A model generated the notes under the pieces. That model made no database searches. It saw only the letters and a program-made list of their open reading frames with translations, and had not been told where the DNA came from. A stretch of DNA of 55,014 nt from Akkermansiaceae bacterium (GTDB taxonomy: Bacteria; Verrucomicrobiota; Verrucomicrobiia; Verrucomicrobiales; Akkermansiaceae), in NCBI GenBank assembly GCA_025354565.1, contig JANXMQ010000112.1, forward strand, positions 1 through 55,014, given 5' to 3'. Positions 34,424-42,936 of the stretch are shown here, one piece after another. Each line of letters starts with the position of its first letter. Within the stretch, counting starts at the first letter, position 1. A program made the position numbers and the translations under genes.

Positions 34424-35308
34424 ATGCATCCTTGGCAAGCATTCATCCTAGGCGTGATCGAAGGGATCACCGAGTATCTTCCTATCAGTTCCACCGGTCA
34501 TTTGATCGTCGCCCAACGCATCATGGGCATTGGTGTCGGCGGCCCGGAAGCCAAGGCGGCGGCGGATGCCTTCGCGGTGTGCATCCAAGGCGGTGCGATT
34601 CTCGCGGTGCTCGGGCTCTATTGGAAACGGGTGCTTCAAATGATCCAGGGTGTGCTGGGTAAAAACCCCGAAGGCCTGAAACTTGCCATCAACATCATCG
34701 CCGGATTCATGCCCGCCGCAGTCATCGGCGTGATTCTCAGCCACAAGATCAAGGAGCACCTGTTTGGCATGTGGCCGGTAATCATCGCTTGGATCATCGG
34801 TGGCGTTGGCATTCTAACCGTCGCATGGTGGAACCGGAAAAAATCCTCACGAAACGGCGGTTCCGAGCTTGGTGAATTGACCCTGAAGATGGCCCTCATC
34901 ATCGGCCTGTTGCAATGCGTGGCGATGTGCCCCGGCACCAGCCGCAGCCTCATGACCATCTGCGGCGGATTACTCGTCGGCCTGTCGATCCGCGCGGCGG
35001 TGGAATACTCATTTCTGCTGGGCGTGCTCACACTCACCGCCGCCACGGTCAAGGAGTCGGTGGAAAAAGTGAAAGACCTCGATCCAGCTTACAACCATCT
35101 CTTCGGCGGCACCAAGCTGATGATCCACGCATACGGGAGCATGCCGCTGTTCATTGGCATCATCGCCGCTGCAATATCCGCCGCGCTGGCGGTGAAATGG
35201 CTGGTTGCCTATTTGCAAAGCCACGGGCTATCCGTGTTCGGCTGGTATCGCATCGCGCTCGGTCTGACCATCGCCGGGTTGATCGTCGGTGGGGTTATCA
35301 CCGCGTAA
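34424..35308 (+). CDS. uppP: Undecaprenyl-diphosphatase UppP (BacA)
   Basis: UppP removes a phosphate from undecaprenyl diphosphate and so recycles the lipid carrier used by MraY and by polysaccharide export. The 294-residue protein has about eight membrane segments. Both signature motifs are present: EGITEYLPISSTGHLIV (about residues 14-30) and MCPGTSRSLMTICGG (about 167-181), with the essential Glu, His and Arg. An upstream in-frame start at 34376 would add 16 residues before the conserved MHPWQAFILGVIEG; I chose the ATG at 34424. Confidence 0.94.
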   Translation: MHPWQAFILGVIEGITEYLPISSTGHLIVAQRIMGIGVGGPEAKAAADAFAVCIQGGAILAVLGLYWKRVLQMIQGVLGKNPEGLKLAINIIAGFMPAAVIGVILSHKIKEHLFGMWPVIIAWIIGGVGILTVAWWNRKKSSRNGGSELGELTLKMALIIGLLQCVAMCPGTSRSLMTICGGLLVGLSIRAAVEYSFLLGVLTLTAATVKESVEKVKDLDPAYNHLFGGTKLMIHAYGSMPLFIGIIAAAISAALAVKWLVAYLQSHGLSVFGWYRIALGLTIAGLIVGGVITA

Positions 35309-35316
35309 GGCATTTT

Positions 35317-36135
35317 CTAGCAGAGCCTAACCATATCCTTGATGAACTGGCCCCAGAGGAATAGCAGGCCGCGTGTTGAGTATTGAAAATGGCCGTCGCC
35401 AGTGAGTTGGATGAGTCCGGCGGCTAGATTGTGAGCCACCTGCCGCCGCATTTCCTGCTCGATGGAAGCCTCGATCTCCTCCGGGTCCGGCATCTGCAAA
35501 CGATCAGCCGCAAGATCCAGCCGACCGAGGTATTTCCGGTGATCCTTGAGAATCTGATGGAAGCAACTCCGCTCGCAGGGGACATGGTTCCATTTCACAT
35601 TGGGCGGGCATTGCAGTGTTGGCGCGAAGGGAAAATTCGTCGTCCGCCAGATGCCGCCGTCCGCATCATGCGAGGTGATAGAGATGAAAGCGAAGGCCAC
35701 ATCACTCTGCTCACAAAGACAGACCGCCGCCACCGCGCGCTCTTCCGGATGCCAGAAGAGGCGGAAAAATTGTTGCATCCCGGCCCATTCCCAACCGCAG
35801 TCGGAAACGTGCTCGAAACCCGCTTCCTCCATCGCTGACGCCGCTTCAGTCGCGTTTGGGAAAAACGACGGATTCGGGATCATCCGGTGGTGCAGCCGGT
35901 TTTCTAGCGGCAGACGCATCCGCCGAATCCGCGATAAAAGCTCGATCCACGGCAGGAAAAACCACAGCGCCACGCCCACGAGGCCGCCCACCAATTTTCC
36001 GCTCAGGAAATAGAACATGCAGAAACTCGCCCCGAGAAACGTCAGGGCTCCCAGCTTGCGCAGGCAGTTCGTGCGGGCCGAACGCAATGCCACCGCGAGA
36101 ACGAGCAGGCCGACGACAATAAGAGTTTCACGCAT
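35317..36135 (-). CDS. Membrane protein of unknown function
   Basis: From ATG 36135 the product has 272 residues. Two or three hydrophobic segments fill the first 70 (TLIVVGLLVLAVAL, LGALTFLGASFCMFYFL, LVGGLVGVALWFFLPWI). The remaining 200 residues are soluble and cytoplasmic or periplasmic. They contain several Cys and His residues (CERSCFHQILKDHRK) and a terminal hydrophobic patch. I do not recognise the family. It is convergent with uppP (8 nt between stops). A longer frame start at 36204 exists but begins with a non-hydrophobic Arg/Cys-rich stretch, so I prefer the internal ATG. Confidence 0.6.
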   Translation of the reverse strand: MRETLIVVGLLVLAVALRSARTNCLRKLGALTFLGASFCMFYFLSGKLVGGLVGVALWFFLPWIELLSRIRRMRLPLENRLHHRMIPNPSFFPNATEAASAMEEAGFEHVSDCGWEWAGMQQFFRLFWHPEERAVAAVCLCEQSDVAFAFISITSHDADGGIWRTTNFPFAPTLQCPPNVKWNHVPCERSCFHQILKDHRKYLGRLDLAADRLQMPDPEEIEASIEQEMRRQVAHNLAAGLIQLTGDGHFQYSTRGLLFLWGQFIKDMVRLC

Positions 36136-36241
36136 GGGAATCAGGTGGGGGGATTTGCCGCAACGGCACTGGATACGAGTTCCACGGATGGTGAGTCCAC
36201 GCAAGGTCTTGTTTTCACCACTTGACGGTTAAAATCAGCCT

Positions 36242-37105
36242 TCACCCCCAGGCGAGGCCCAAAAGTTCCCGCAATCTCGCCGGGTCCGTCGCCGATGTCT
36301 TCGCCACAAAGCCCCGTGCATGCGCGAAATGCACGTCCACGCAGTCCGCAATCCGCGTAAAATCCAGCCCCGGATGATCGTTGTGCCGCGACATCCCGAA
36401 GCCCGCGCCCCGGCGATCTGGGTAAACTTGCCCCACGATCTCCCGCGCATCCGCCCGCGACTCGATGAACCGCGCCAGCCCCGACGATGGATCGTCCCCG
36501 AGTCCCGCAGTCGTTGGCAAGTATAACACCTTGAAGACTCCGCGAGGCGCTGCGATTTCCCAAATCTCCGCCACCGCCGCGAGGTGATCCAGCCGCTCGC
36601 GCAGGTTTTTTAAATAATCCAGCAAATCACTGCCGATCCACCGCATGACCTCCCACAGCGGCTCCCCTGGCCGCAGCTCAGTCACCCCAGCGAAGCGGCG
36701 CAACAGCGTCGTATCGATTGGTGAGTTCAGCTTGAACAAGGTTTCCCGCGTCACTCCCAGCCAGCGCGCCGTCTCCACGGGCCCGCGCGTGTCGAACCAC
36801 TCGGCCGGCTCCAGCCAATCGCAAAACGCCCGCGCATCTTCGTAAACTCCAAGCTCCTGTAACACCAGACTCAACGAACAGGTCGGCGGATGATCCTTCG
36901 GAAACTGATGATGGTCGAAATTTCCCCGCTCCGGCGAGTGCTCATGCCCCACATCCACCACCGCCGTGGAAACATCCACCAAATCCTGCGGTGTCGGCTC
37001 CCGGCGCACGATCGGCACCCGGTTTTGAGCTAACAACAAGCAGCAGGCAAGGAACTCGTCTTTATGCGAGCCGCCGGGATGGGTCAGAATTTGGGAAAAT
37101 GTCAT
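36242..37105 (-). CDS. MYG1/UPF0160-family metal-dependent hydrolase
   Basis: The N-terminus has LTHPGGSHKDEFLACCLLL, the H-x-G-x-x-H-x-D-E metal site of this family, then STAVVDVGHEHSPERGNFDHHQFP with the D-H-H motif shared with DHH phosphoesterases. SLSLVLQELGVYED fits the next block. The C-terminal half (VFKVLYLPTT, then GQVYPDRRGAGFGMSRHNDHPGLDF) matches the MYG1 substrate domain. Eukaryotic MYG1 is a 3'-5' exoribonuclease; bacterial members are untested. Glycine replaces Phe at the usual T-H-x-G-x-F-H position. It is read 66 nt downstream of the GT4 gene on the same strand. Confidence 0.8.
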   Translation of the reverse strand: MTFSQILTHPGGSHKDEFLACCLLLAQNRVPIVRREPTPQDLVDVSTAVVDVGHEHSPERGNFDHHQFPKDHPPTCSLSLVLQELGVYEDARAFCDWLEPAEWFDTRGPVETARWLGVTRETLFKLNSPIDTTLLRRFAGVTELRPGEPLWEVMRWIGSDLLDYLKNLRERLDHLAAVAEIWEIAAPRGVFKVLYLPTTAGLGDDPSSGLARFIESRADAREIVGQVYPDRRGAGFGMSRHNDHPGLDFTRIADCVDVHFAHARGFVAKTSATDPARLRELLGLAWG

Positions 37106-37170
37106 CAGTGGTAGTTAGTTGGGCCGTACCATAGACTGCAAATGCCACATGGGAAGCGCATAGGAAAATT

Positions 37171-38358
37171 TCACCCGACCTCCAGTTCCTTCAACCGTTT
37201 CGCTAGATTCACATAGTCGTCATCGCCAGTGAATTCGCCGCGCGGATGCTCGGCGCAGCGGTGCTTGACCACCGCCCAATCCGTCACCGTCAGCGCCTCA
37301 AAAAACGCCGCCAGGCTCTCTTCCAACGGCTCCGCGAAGGTCCACCCCAGCGCGTGCTCCTCGATCCAACGACCGGTTTCCGTCACCGCCGCCCCGAGCA
37401 CCGGCACGCCGAAACAGCCGCCCTCGTAGATCCGGTTAGGTAGCAACCACGCCGAGTTGCCGTTGGGATCAGTCTGGTCGAAGGCCCAGTTGAAATCAAT
37501 CCCTGCATACAGTTCTGCCAGCTCGTCCGGATAGAAATACGAACCACCGTAAACGAAATTCGGCAGATCCCCGAGCAAGTCGTCGAACTCATCCGCGAGC
37601 GTGCCTGCCGGATAGCCGCGCAGCACGAAGCGCACCCGCTCACCCAGACGCAAGGCCAGTGCGTGCATCATTTCCAAACTCCGGCGGCAGCGCAAAGCAC
37701 CGAAGCCGCCGATCACCCAGGGCTGGCCATGCGCCACCGGCACCTCGCTTGCAGCCTCGGCCAGAGGCAGGCGGCGGGAGGGATAGACTTTGTTTTCCAA
37801 TAAAAATATCTCACCCGTGAAATTCTGCACTGGTAGAAAATACTCGCGCACGAAGCCCGGCGAGGTCGTGACTAACAAGGCGACCCGTTCTAACACCACC
37901 CGCTCGATGGCGCGGAAAATTTTTGCCACCAGTCCCTTGCCCGTCATCACCGGCTGGATGTCCGCCAGTTCCAGCACCAGCGGCACCCGCCGTCCCGCGA
38001 AGAATCGGCCTAACAGAGCAAGCAGCGCATTGTCCGTGTTCACCGCATAGATCACCCCGCAATTCCCAAGCCGATCCCGGTTCGCCCACAAGACCCCGAT
38101 GGCTTTCACAAACGCCCATAAGCGCCGGAAGTAGCGGCGATTGTACGTCGTCCCGAGATGGATATTCTGCCAACCCGGCGGCAACTCTGGCTTTTCCCGC
38201 ACCCGGTGAAACGTGAAACCCACGACTTTCCACCGTTGATCCTGCAAGGCCGCGATCCGTTTCACCACCCGCGCATCCCCACGCTCGTGCGCGAAAAATG
38301 CGAGGGGACTGTGGGGCGGAGCGGACACCCCGCCAGCATGGGAAGCCGCCACCTGCAT
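37171..38358 (-). CDS. GT4-type glycosyltransferase
   Basis: The 395-residue protein has a GT-B build. The N-terminal domain includes HERGDARVVKRIAAL and YAVNTDNALLALLGR. The C-terminal domain has VIGGFGALRCRRSLEMM, VRFVLRGYPAG, and NRIYEGGCFGVPVLGAAVTETGRWIEE, where the E-G-x-x-x-G-V-P-V pattern binds the nucleotide-sugar phosphate. I infer transfer of a sugar to a lipid-linked or surface acceptor. It starts 34 nt after the DUF2063 gene of the RiPP locus and could be co-transcribed with it, but nothing links a glycosyltransferase to that pathway in known systems. Confidence 0.75.
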   Translation of the reverse strand: MQVAASHAGGVSAPPHSPLAFFAHERGDARVVKRIAALQDQRWKVVGFTFHRVREKPELPPGWQNIHLGTTYNRRYFRRLWAFVKAIGVLWANRDRLGNCGVIYAVNTDNALLALLGRFFAGRRVPLVLELADIQPVMTGKGLVAKIFRAIERVVLERVALLVTTSPGFVREYFLPVQNFTGEIFLLENKVYPSRRLPLAEAASEVPVAHGQPWVIGGFGALRCRRSLEMMHALALRLGERVRFVLRGYPAGTLADEFDDLLGDLPNFVYGGSYFYPDELAELYAGIDFNWAFDQTDPNGNSAWLLPNRIYEGGCFGVPVLGAAVTETGRWIEEHALGWTFAEPLEESLAAFFEALTVTDWAVVKHRCAEHPRGEFTGDDDYVNLAKRLKELEVG

Positions 38359-38392
38359 TTCAAGTGTTCCCTGCGATCAAAGCGTGTTGGCA

Positions 38393-39298
38393 TCAATCCT
38401 CCATCGCCCGTGCCTGGGAACCCATTTTATCGACGCGGCTCCAATCGATGTCGCCACCACTGCGTTGGCTGACGACCGGGAAATTTTCAGTTTCCGCCGT
38501 GGGCGCGAGAGCGATCCAACGGCGGTTCTGCCAGTTCGCGAACCACCCCGCCACTTCCTCGGGTGAGGGTTCACGGGCAGTGGGTTCGGCGAAAAGCGCG
38601 GCGAGCGAACTACCTTGGCGAAGGCGGGATAACAGAACGAATTCGATCGGGTCGATCCGGCATTGCGCGGAATTGCCCGACTCGTTTCTCCAGACAGCGA
38701 GATGGGTCAGAGCTTCTGCCTCGGGCATGAACTTATCCCAATCCATGCAAAGATCGGCGGGGACCGGCAGTTCTAGCAGCACAACATGGGGTTGCAGTCC
38801 GAGTTCAACGCTGGCCAATTGCTCGGGCGGGACGGCTTCCCACTCGGCGGCCTCAAAAATTTCCATGTGGGCGTATTCTAACCGGGCAAGCGCGGCGAAC
38901 CAGCGGCGTCTGGTGGCGTCGATTTCCTCCCACTCCGCCGTGAAATCCGCCAAACGCCGACCCAAGTGGCGGAGCGTGAAACTGGCCGAAGGACAGGCGC
39001 AAACATAGGCCTCCATCAGCGCCCAGAAAGTCCCCTCCCCCGCGATTTTCCGCAGCGTGGGAAAGTCCTCGGCGATCGAGTCCAGCAGCCGAAACCAATA
39101 CTGCCGGTGATAGAGTTCGAGTTGCTCAGCGGGCAGCAGATTCGACCCCGCCTTCATCAATGACTCGGCCTTCGCGAGAAACTCCGGCGAATGACCCTCA
39201 ACCGAGGGCGCGAGGTCGGTGCTGTTGCGACTCCTGCCGCGCAGGGGCATTTGCAGGGCGGCGAAAAATTCGCGCTGAGTTTGTTCAAGCGGCCGCAT
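38393..39298 (-). CDS. BufC-like DUF2063 partner protein of the MNIO enzyme
   Basis: From ATG 39298 the product has 301 residues. It begins RPLEQTQREFFAALQMPL, the typical opening of DUF2063 (HvfC/BufC) proteins, and continues with LYHRQYWFRLLDSIAEDFPTLRKIAGEGTFWALMEAYVCACPSASFTLRHLGRRLADFTAEW, which is the conserved core. In bufferin and HvfA systems this protein binds the precursor leader and presents it to the DUF692 enzyme. The start lies 14 nt inside bufB, an overlap that predicts equal synthesis of the two. The order precursor, enzyme, partner is the same as in known bufferin operons. Confidence 0.85.
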   Translation of the reverse strand: MRPLEQTQREFFAALQMPLRGRSRNSTDLAPSVEGHSPEFLAKAESLMKAGSNLLPAEQLELYHRQYWFRLLDSIAEDFPTLRKIAGEGTFWALMEAYVCACPSASFTLRHLGRRLADFTAEWEEIDATRRRWFAALARLEYAHMEIFEAAEWEAVPPEQLASVELGLQPHVVLLELPVPADLCMDWDKFMPEAEALTHLAVWRNESGNSAQCRIDPIEFVLLSRLRQGSSLAALFAEPTAREPSPEEVAGWFANWQNRRWIALAPTAETENFPVVSQRSGGDIDWSRVDKMGSQARAMED

Positions 39299-40148
39299 CG
39301 GTCCCCTTCTTCGCAAGCGCGGACTCGCGCCAGGTTTCGGATTTCCGGGCTTCAGTCCAAACCTCGTCAAACGATGGAATTCGTCCGTCCCATTCTAACA
39401 AAGTCGCCACCGGCCCGCAGCGCTCGATGGCGCGTTCATAAAGTTTCCACACCGGATCGACAACTGGATGATCGTGAGTGTCCACGATGAACCGCTCGTA
39501 ACGCGAATGGCCAGCGATGTGGATCTGCGCGACCCGCTCGGGCGGCACGAAGTTCACATAATCCAGCGGCTCGAAGACATTGTTGATCGAGGAAACGTAA
39601 ATGTTGTTCACGTCCAACAGGATGCCGACATCCGCCAGTTCGCAGACTTCTGCTAGAAATTCCCACTCGGTCATCTCGCTGTCGTTGAACTCGCCGTAGC
39701 TGCTAACATTTTCCATGGCCAGCGGGACTTCGAGGAAATCCTGAACCATGCGGAGATTGGCCGCCGTTTTTCTAGCAGCCTCAAAGGTGAAAGGGATGGG
39801 CAGGAGGTCGTGGCTCATGCTGCCGTCGATGCTGCCCCAGCAGAGGTGATCGGAAATCCACGGGGTTTTGGTCCGTTTCACCAAGCGTTTCAGGCGCTTG
39901 AGGTGATCCCGGTCGATGCCATCGCAATTACCCGGATAGAGACCCACGCCATGTTGGACGACGCGGTATTGCTCCAGGATCATGTCGAGCACCTCGAGCG
40001 GACGCCCGCCCTCGACCATGTAGTTTTCTGAAATAATTTCAAACCAATCGACCGTCGGTTTTTCCGACAGGATATGGCGGTAATGCGGGGAGCGGAGGCC
40101 GATCCCGGTTGCCAATTCCACGCCGCCCGTGAATCGCGAGGCACTCAT
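39285..40148 (-). CDS. BufB-like DUF692 multinuclear iron oxidative enzyme (MNIO)
   Basis: MNIO enzymes are TIM-barrel proteins with two or three irons that oxidise cysteines in peptides, forming thiooxazole or oxazolone groups. The 287-residue protein contains the family blocks GIGLRSPHYRHIL, DWFEIISENYM, ISDHLCWGS with a candidate iron-ligand histidine, AMENVSSYG with Glu and Asn, GILLDVNNIYVSS with Asp, QIHIAGHSRYE and VDTHDHPVVDPVW. All ligand positions I can recall appear intact. A precursor gene lies just upstream and the BufC-like partner overlaps the end. Confidence 0.92.
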   Translation of the reverse strand: MSASRFTGGVELATGIGLRSPHYRHILSEKPTVDWFEIISENYMVEGGRPLEVLDMILEQYRVVQHGVGLYPGNCDGIDRDHLKRLKRLVKRTKTPWISDHLCWGSIDGSMSHDLLPIPFTFEAARKTAANLRMVQDFLEVPLAMENVSSYGEFNDSEMTEWEFLAEVCELADVGILLDVNNIYVSSINNVFEPLDYVNFVPPERVAQIHIAGHSRYERFIVDTHDHPVVDPVWKLYERAIERCGPVATLLEWDGRIPSFDEVWTEARKSETWRESALAKKGTDAAA

Positions 40149-40171
40149 TGCAGTTAGTGGTTAGGAAAGAG

Positions 40172-40208
40172 AGAAGCCCCGCGGAACGGAATGTTCCGCG
40201 GGGCTTCT
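40172..40208 (-). terminator. Perfect 16-bp hairpin between precursor and MNIO genes
   Basis: AGAAGCCCCGCGGAAC (40172-40187) and its exact complement (40193-40208) leave a five-base loop. On the transcribed strand no long T-run follows, so it may act as a partial terminator or as a 3' stabiliser. Either would leave the precursor mRNA more abundant than the enzyme mRNA. Confidence 0.8.
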
Positions 40209-40216
40209 TGGAAAAA

Positions 40217-40531
40217 TCAGAGGATGGTGCCTTCCTTCTTCTCTTCCTTCTTTTCCTTGCCTTTGCAGCCGTCTTTGCCCTTGCAGCCGTCTTTGCCGGA
40301 GCACTTGCTCTTGTCCTTGTCAGCTTCGTTGGAGACCGAGAAAGTGCCTTCTTTCTTCTCTTCTTCCTTTTTCTTTTCCTTGCCTTTGCAGCCTTCCTTG
40401 CCCTTGCAGGCATCTTTTTCCTTTTCCTCGGAAACCGGGGATCCCATCAGTTGGGAAGCGTAGGAAACGGTGGTTCCGGCAGCGAATACTCCGGCGAGGG
40501 CAGCGGCCACGAGGGCGTTGGTGGTTTTCAT
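40217..40531 (-). CDS. Bufferin-like RiPP precursor with Cys-Lys-Gly-Lys repeats
   Basis: From ATG 40531 the product has 104 residues. A signal peptide (ALVAAALAGVFAAGTTVSYAS, cleavage probably near residue 26) precedes a very charged mature part. Five cysteines occur in repeated C-(K/S)-G-K contexts: DACKGKEGCKGK at about residues 42-53, then KCSGKDGCKGKDGCKGK at about 75-91, separated by Lys/Glu runs. Precursors of MNIO systems are secreted peptides with regularly spaced cysteines (for example E-G-K-C-G in HvfA). Here the spacing is similar but the motif is C-K-G-K-(E/D)-G. I infer that MNIO modifies these cysteines and that the product binds a metal such as copper. Confidence 0.82.
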   Translation of the reverse strand: MKTTNALVAAALAGVFAAGTTVSYASQLMGSPVSEEKEKDACKGKEGCKGKEKKKEEEKKEGTFSVSNEADKDKSKCSGKDGCKGKDGCKGKEKKEEKKEGTIL

Positions 40532-40688
40532 AATTTTCGGTATTTGGTTGTTGTTGGTTGGACAAAGCCGCTTGTAAACCACGGCTTTGTATGGAATGAG
40601 ACTCGCACTTCTTGAAATTATTCCAATGAATTTTTGTAGGAAGATTTAAAGCGGGGTTTTTGGCGAAAAAAGTGGCCTGAGGTGAGGA

Positions 40689-40945
40689 TTGTTGGACCAA
40701 CAACCGCCAAGATCAGCCACCGCTGAATTCAAAGCCCAAGCCGTCGAGCGACTCGCGACAGGCTGGCCCGTCTCCCAGATCGCCGAAGAACTCTGCATCA
40801 ACAGCAATCTCCTCTACAGTTGGAGACACAGCTCGCAGGGATCTCAGGTCGGGAGCGCATGGCCGCGAGCTGCAGGTGAGAGGACCGAAGCGGACGATCT
40901 GATATCCCTGCGACGCGAAAACGCCCGCCTCAAAAATGGAGAACT
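40689..40945 (+). pseudogene. IS3-type transposase OrfA remnant
   Basis: The first 80 codons read SATAEFKAQAVERLATGWPVSQIAEELCINSNLLYSWR, which is the helix-turn-helix N-terminus of IS3-family OrfA proteins. LISLRRENARLKN is the usual leucine-zipper start. The frame then leaves the family and no OrfB follows. Only a TTG start is available and there are no clear terminal inverted repeats. It is a truncated insertion-sequence relic lying 158 bases from the RiPP precursor start. Confidence 0.7.
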
Positions 40946-40987
40946 AATTCACAGTGACAGGCAAATTGGGGTAATTGAATGGTTACG

Positions 40988-41524
40988 CTATTTTCCTAAG
41001 CAAAAAACATCCAGGAAAAACCAAGCGATCATCACCGCCCCGACCACCAGCTTAATCCCCATCCCCGCGACCGTGCCGACTACCGAACCCACGCCGGAAA
41101 TCGCCGCTGGTCGTGCGTGCTTGCGGGCGAAGGCGATTTCAAACACGAAGGCTCCGATCAGTGGTCCTAACAGCAGGCCGAAGGGTAGGAAAAACAGCCC
41201 CACCACCGTCCCTGTTAGCGCACCGAAGGCTCCCCAGCGCGTGCCACCGAACCATTTCGATCCCGCCGCCCCGCTCACCATTTCGCAGGTTTGAGAAATC
41301 GCCATCAGCAGCACCAGCACCACAAACGACCACCAGTGCAGGCCGGATGCCTCGCCGAGCATCAAGCGGTGGGCGATTGCCGCGATGAGAATGATCAAAT
41401 GCCCCGGCAAGATCGGCAGCACACAGCCCACCGCTCCCGCCAGCAATAGACAGCCGGTGATCAACCAAGCCACCCCGGTTCCCACGCCCTGCCACACCAC
41501 GCTCGATTGCATCGCCTCCAACAT
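40988..41524 (-). CDS. DUF456-domain membrane protein
   Basis: The 178-residue protein is almost entirely membrane segments: VAWLITGCLLLAGAVGCVLPILPGHLIILIAAIAH (with the conserved L-P-I-L-P-G-H turn), WWSFVVLVLLMAISQ, then glycine-zipper helices with GSKWFGGTRWGAFGALTGTVVGLFFLPFGLLLGPLIGAF, and MGIKLVVGAVMIAWFFLDVF. This is the standard DUF456 pattern. Function is unknown. The same frame runs upstream to 42340 antiparallel to nothing real, inside the flavoprotein gene on the same strand; I took the ATG at 41524 that gives the family length. Confidence 0.85.
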   Translation of the reverse strand: MLEAMQSSVVWQGVGTGVAWLITGCLLLAGAVGCVLPILPGHLIILIAAIAHRLMLGEASGLHWWSFVVLVLLMAISQTCEMVSGAAGSKWFGGTRWGAFGALTGTVVGLFFLPFGLLLGPLIGAFVFEIAFARKHARPAAISGVGSVVGTVAGMGIKLVVGAVMIAWFFLDVFCLGK

Positions 41525-41649
41525 GCCGCGCTTTCTACACGCGCTTCGGGGAAATCGCAACCCCGGACGACTTCTGCGCCAAGACCGAGGCATCAAAAAA
41601 CTAACATCCACCTCGATCCATTGTGTTAAAAATGGCCGCATCACATTTG

Positions 41650-42909
41650 TCATTTTTCTATCAAGGCCAACCACGCCACCGCCGACTGTGCCGCGCGGGT
41701 GCCGGTGGCGAAGCAGCCTTGCATGAGGTAGCCGCCGGTGGGGGCTTCCCAGTCGAGCATTTCTCCGGCGAGGAAGATGCCGGGGAGTTTTTCTAACATG
41801 AGAGTGGTGTCGGTCTCGCTCCAACAGACACCGCCAGCGGAGGAGATGGCTTCGTCGAGCGGGCGGGGTTGGGTGAGCGGGATGAGGCAATGTTTCGCTG
41901 CGCGGGCAAGGGTGTCGGCATCGGGGAAAACTTGTTGGGCGAGGATGGCGTGCACGGGGGCGCTGAGTTTCCAGGCGCTGCGGGCTGCGGTTAGAAAATC
42001 GCGGCGGACGGATTGCAGTTTGGCGACGAGTTGGGCGTGGGTGAAGGTGGGCTTGAAGTCGATGGCGATGGCGGGCTCTGGCATGGCACGGAGGGCGGCA
42101 CCGAGTTGATAGATCGCGCCGCCTTCGAGGCCGTAGCGGGTGACCATCAGCTCGCCGATAGCGGTCACGTCGCCTGCGCGGACGTGGAGATTTTTCAAGG
42201 GTTTGCCCTCGGCAGCGGCGAGAATTTCTGGCGACCACGCGTGTTCCCAGCCGCAGTTGGCGGGGGCGAGCGGATTCAGCGCGATCCCGAGTTTTTCGAA
42301 AATCGAAGTCCAGCCGCCGTCGGAGCCGGTTCTGGCCCATGAGCCGCCGCCGAGCGCTAAGATCACTGCATCGGCCGAGGCGGTGGTGCCGTTAGAGAAA
42401 TCGAGTTGATAGGGCGAGCCGGGCGTCAGGGCGGACCAGCGGTGGTTCATCTCGAAGCGGACGCCGAGGCCACGCAGGCGCTCGAGCCAGCGGCGGAGCA
42501 GGGGCGCGGCTTTGAGGGCGGTGGGGTAAATCCGGCCACTGCTGGCTTGGAAGGTTTCGATCCCAAGACCGGCGGCCCAAGTGCGGAGGGCGGCGGAATC
42601 GAACGCGCCGATGAGATTTTCCCAAATCTCCGCAGGCTGGTTAGGCCCGGAGTAGCGGGTGACGAAGCGGTCCAGTGGCTCGCCATGGGTGAGGTTGAGT
42701 CCGCCCTTGCCCGCGATGAGAAATTTTCGCCCGACCGACGGCTTGGCATCGTAGAGCGTGACCTGGAGTCCGGCGCTGGCGGCGACCTCCGCCGCACGAA
42801 GTCCGGCCGGGCCGCCACCGATGACGGCAAGTTGGGTGTGAGTGGACAAGATTTCCAGAGGGTGGCGGTTGGCGAGATGAGAAGCAAGTGCAGGAGATGA
42901 TCTGGACAT
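41650..42909 (-). CDS. BaiN/HI0933-like flavoprotein (FAD oxidoreductase)
   Basis: The protein has an N-terminal FAD loop (LAVIGGGPAGLRAAEVAASAG), VGRKFLIAGKGGLNLTHGEP, a block unique to this family, LALGGGSWARTGSDGGW, and the C-terminal AGGVCWSETD and IFLAGEMLDWEAPTGGYLMQGCFATG, which closes the FAD site. Relatives are uncharacterised or reduce bile-acid and aromatic substrates. I chose ATG 42909; an earlier ATG at 42927 is possible, and a further frame extension to 42978 would overlap aroB. The gene is divergent from aroB with only 27 bases between the starts. Confidence 0.85.
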   Translation of the reverse strand: MSRSSPALASHLANRHPLEILSTHTQLAVIGGGPAGLRAAEVAASAGLQVTLYDAKPSVGRKFLIAGKGGLNLTHGEPLDRFVTRYSGPNQPAEIWENLIGAFDSAALRTWAAGLGIETFQASSGRIYPTALKAAPLLRRWLERLRGLGVRFEMNHRWSALTPGSPYQLDFSNGTTASADAVILALGGGSWARTGSDGGWTSIFEKLGIALNPLAPANCGWEHAWSPEILAAAEGKPLKNLHVRAGDVTAIGELMVTRYGLEGGAIYQLGAALRAMPEPAIAIDFKPTFTHAQLVAKLQSVRRDFLTAARSAWKLSAPVHAILAQQVFPDADTLARAAKHCLIPLTQPRPLDEAISSAGGVCWSETDTTLMLEKLPGIFLAGEMLDWEAPTGGYLMQGCFATGTRAAQSAVAWLALIEK

Positions 42910-42936
42910 GCGCGGCGCTTGTTTCATGCTGCCGCC

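Noticed and set aside
41525-42340. Long minus-strand frame continuing upstream of the DUF456 gene
   Set aside because: It lies within the flavoprotein gene in another frame, is Arg/Pro/His-rich as expected for a GC-rich shadow, and the DUF456 domain starts cleanly at ATG 41524.
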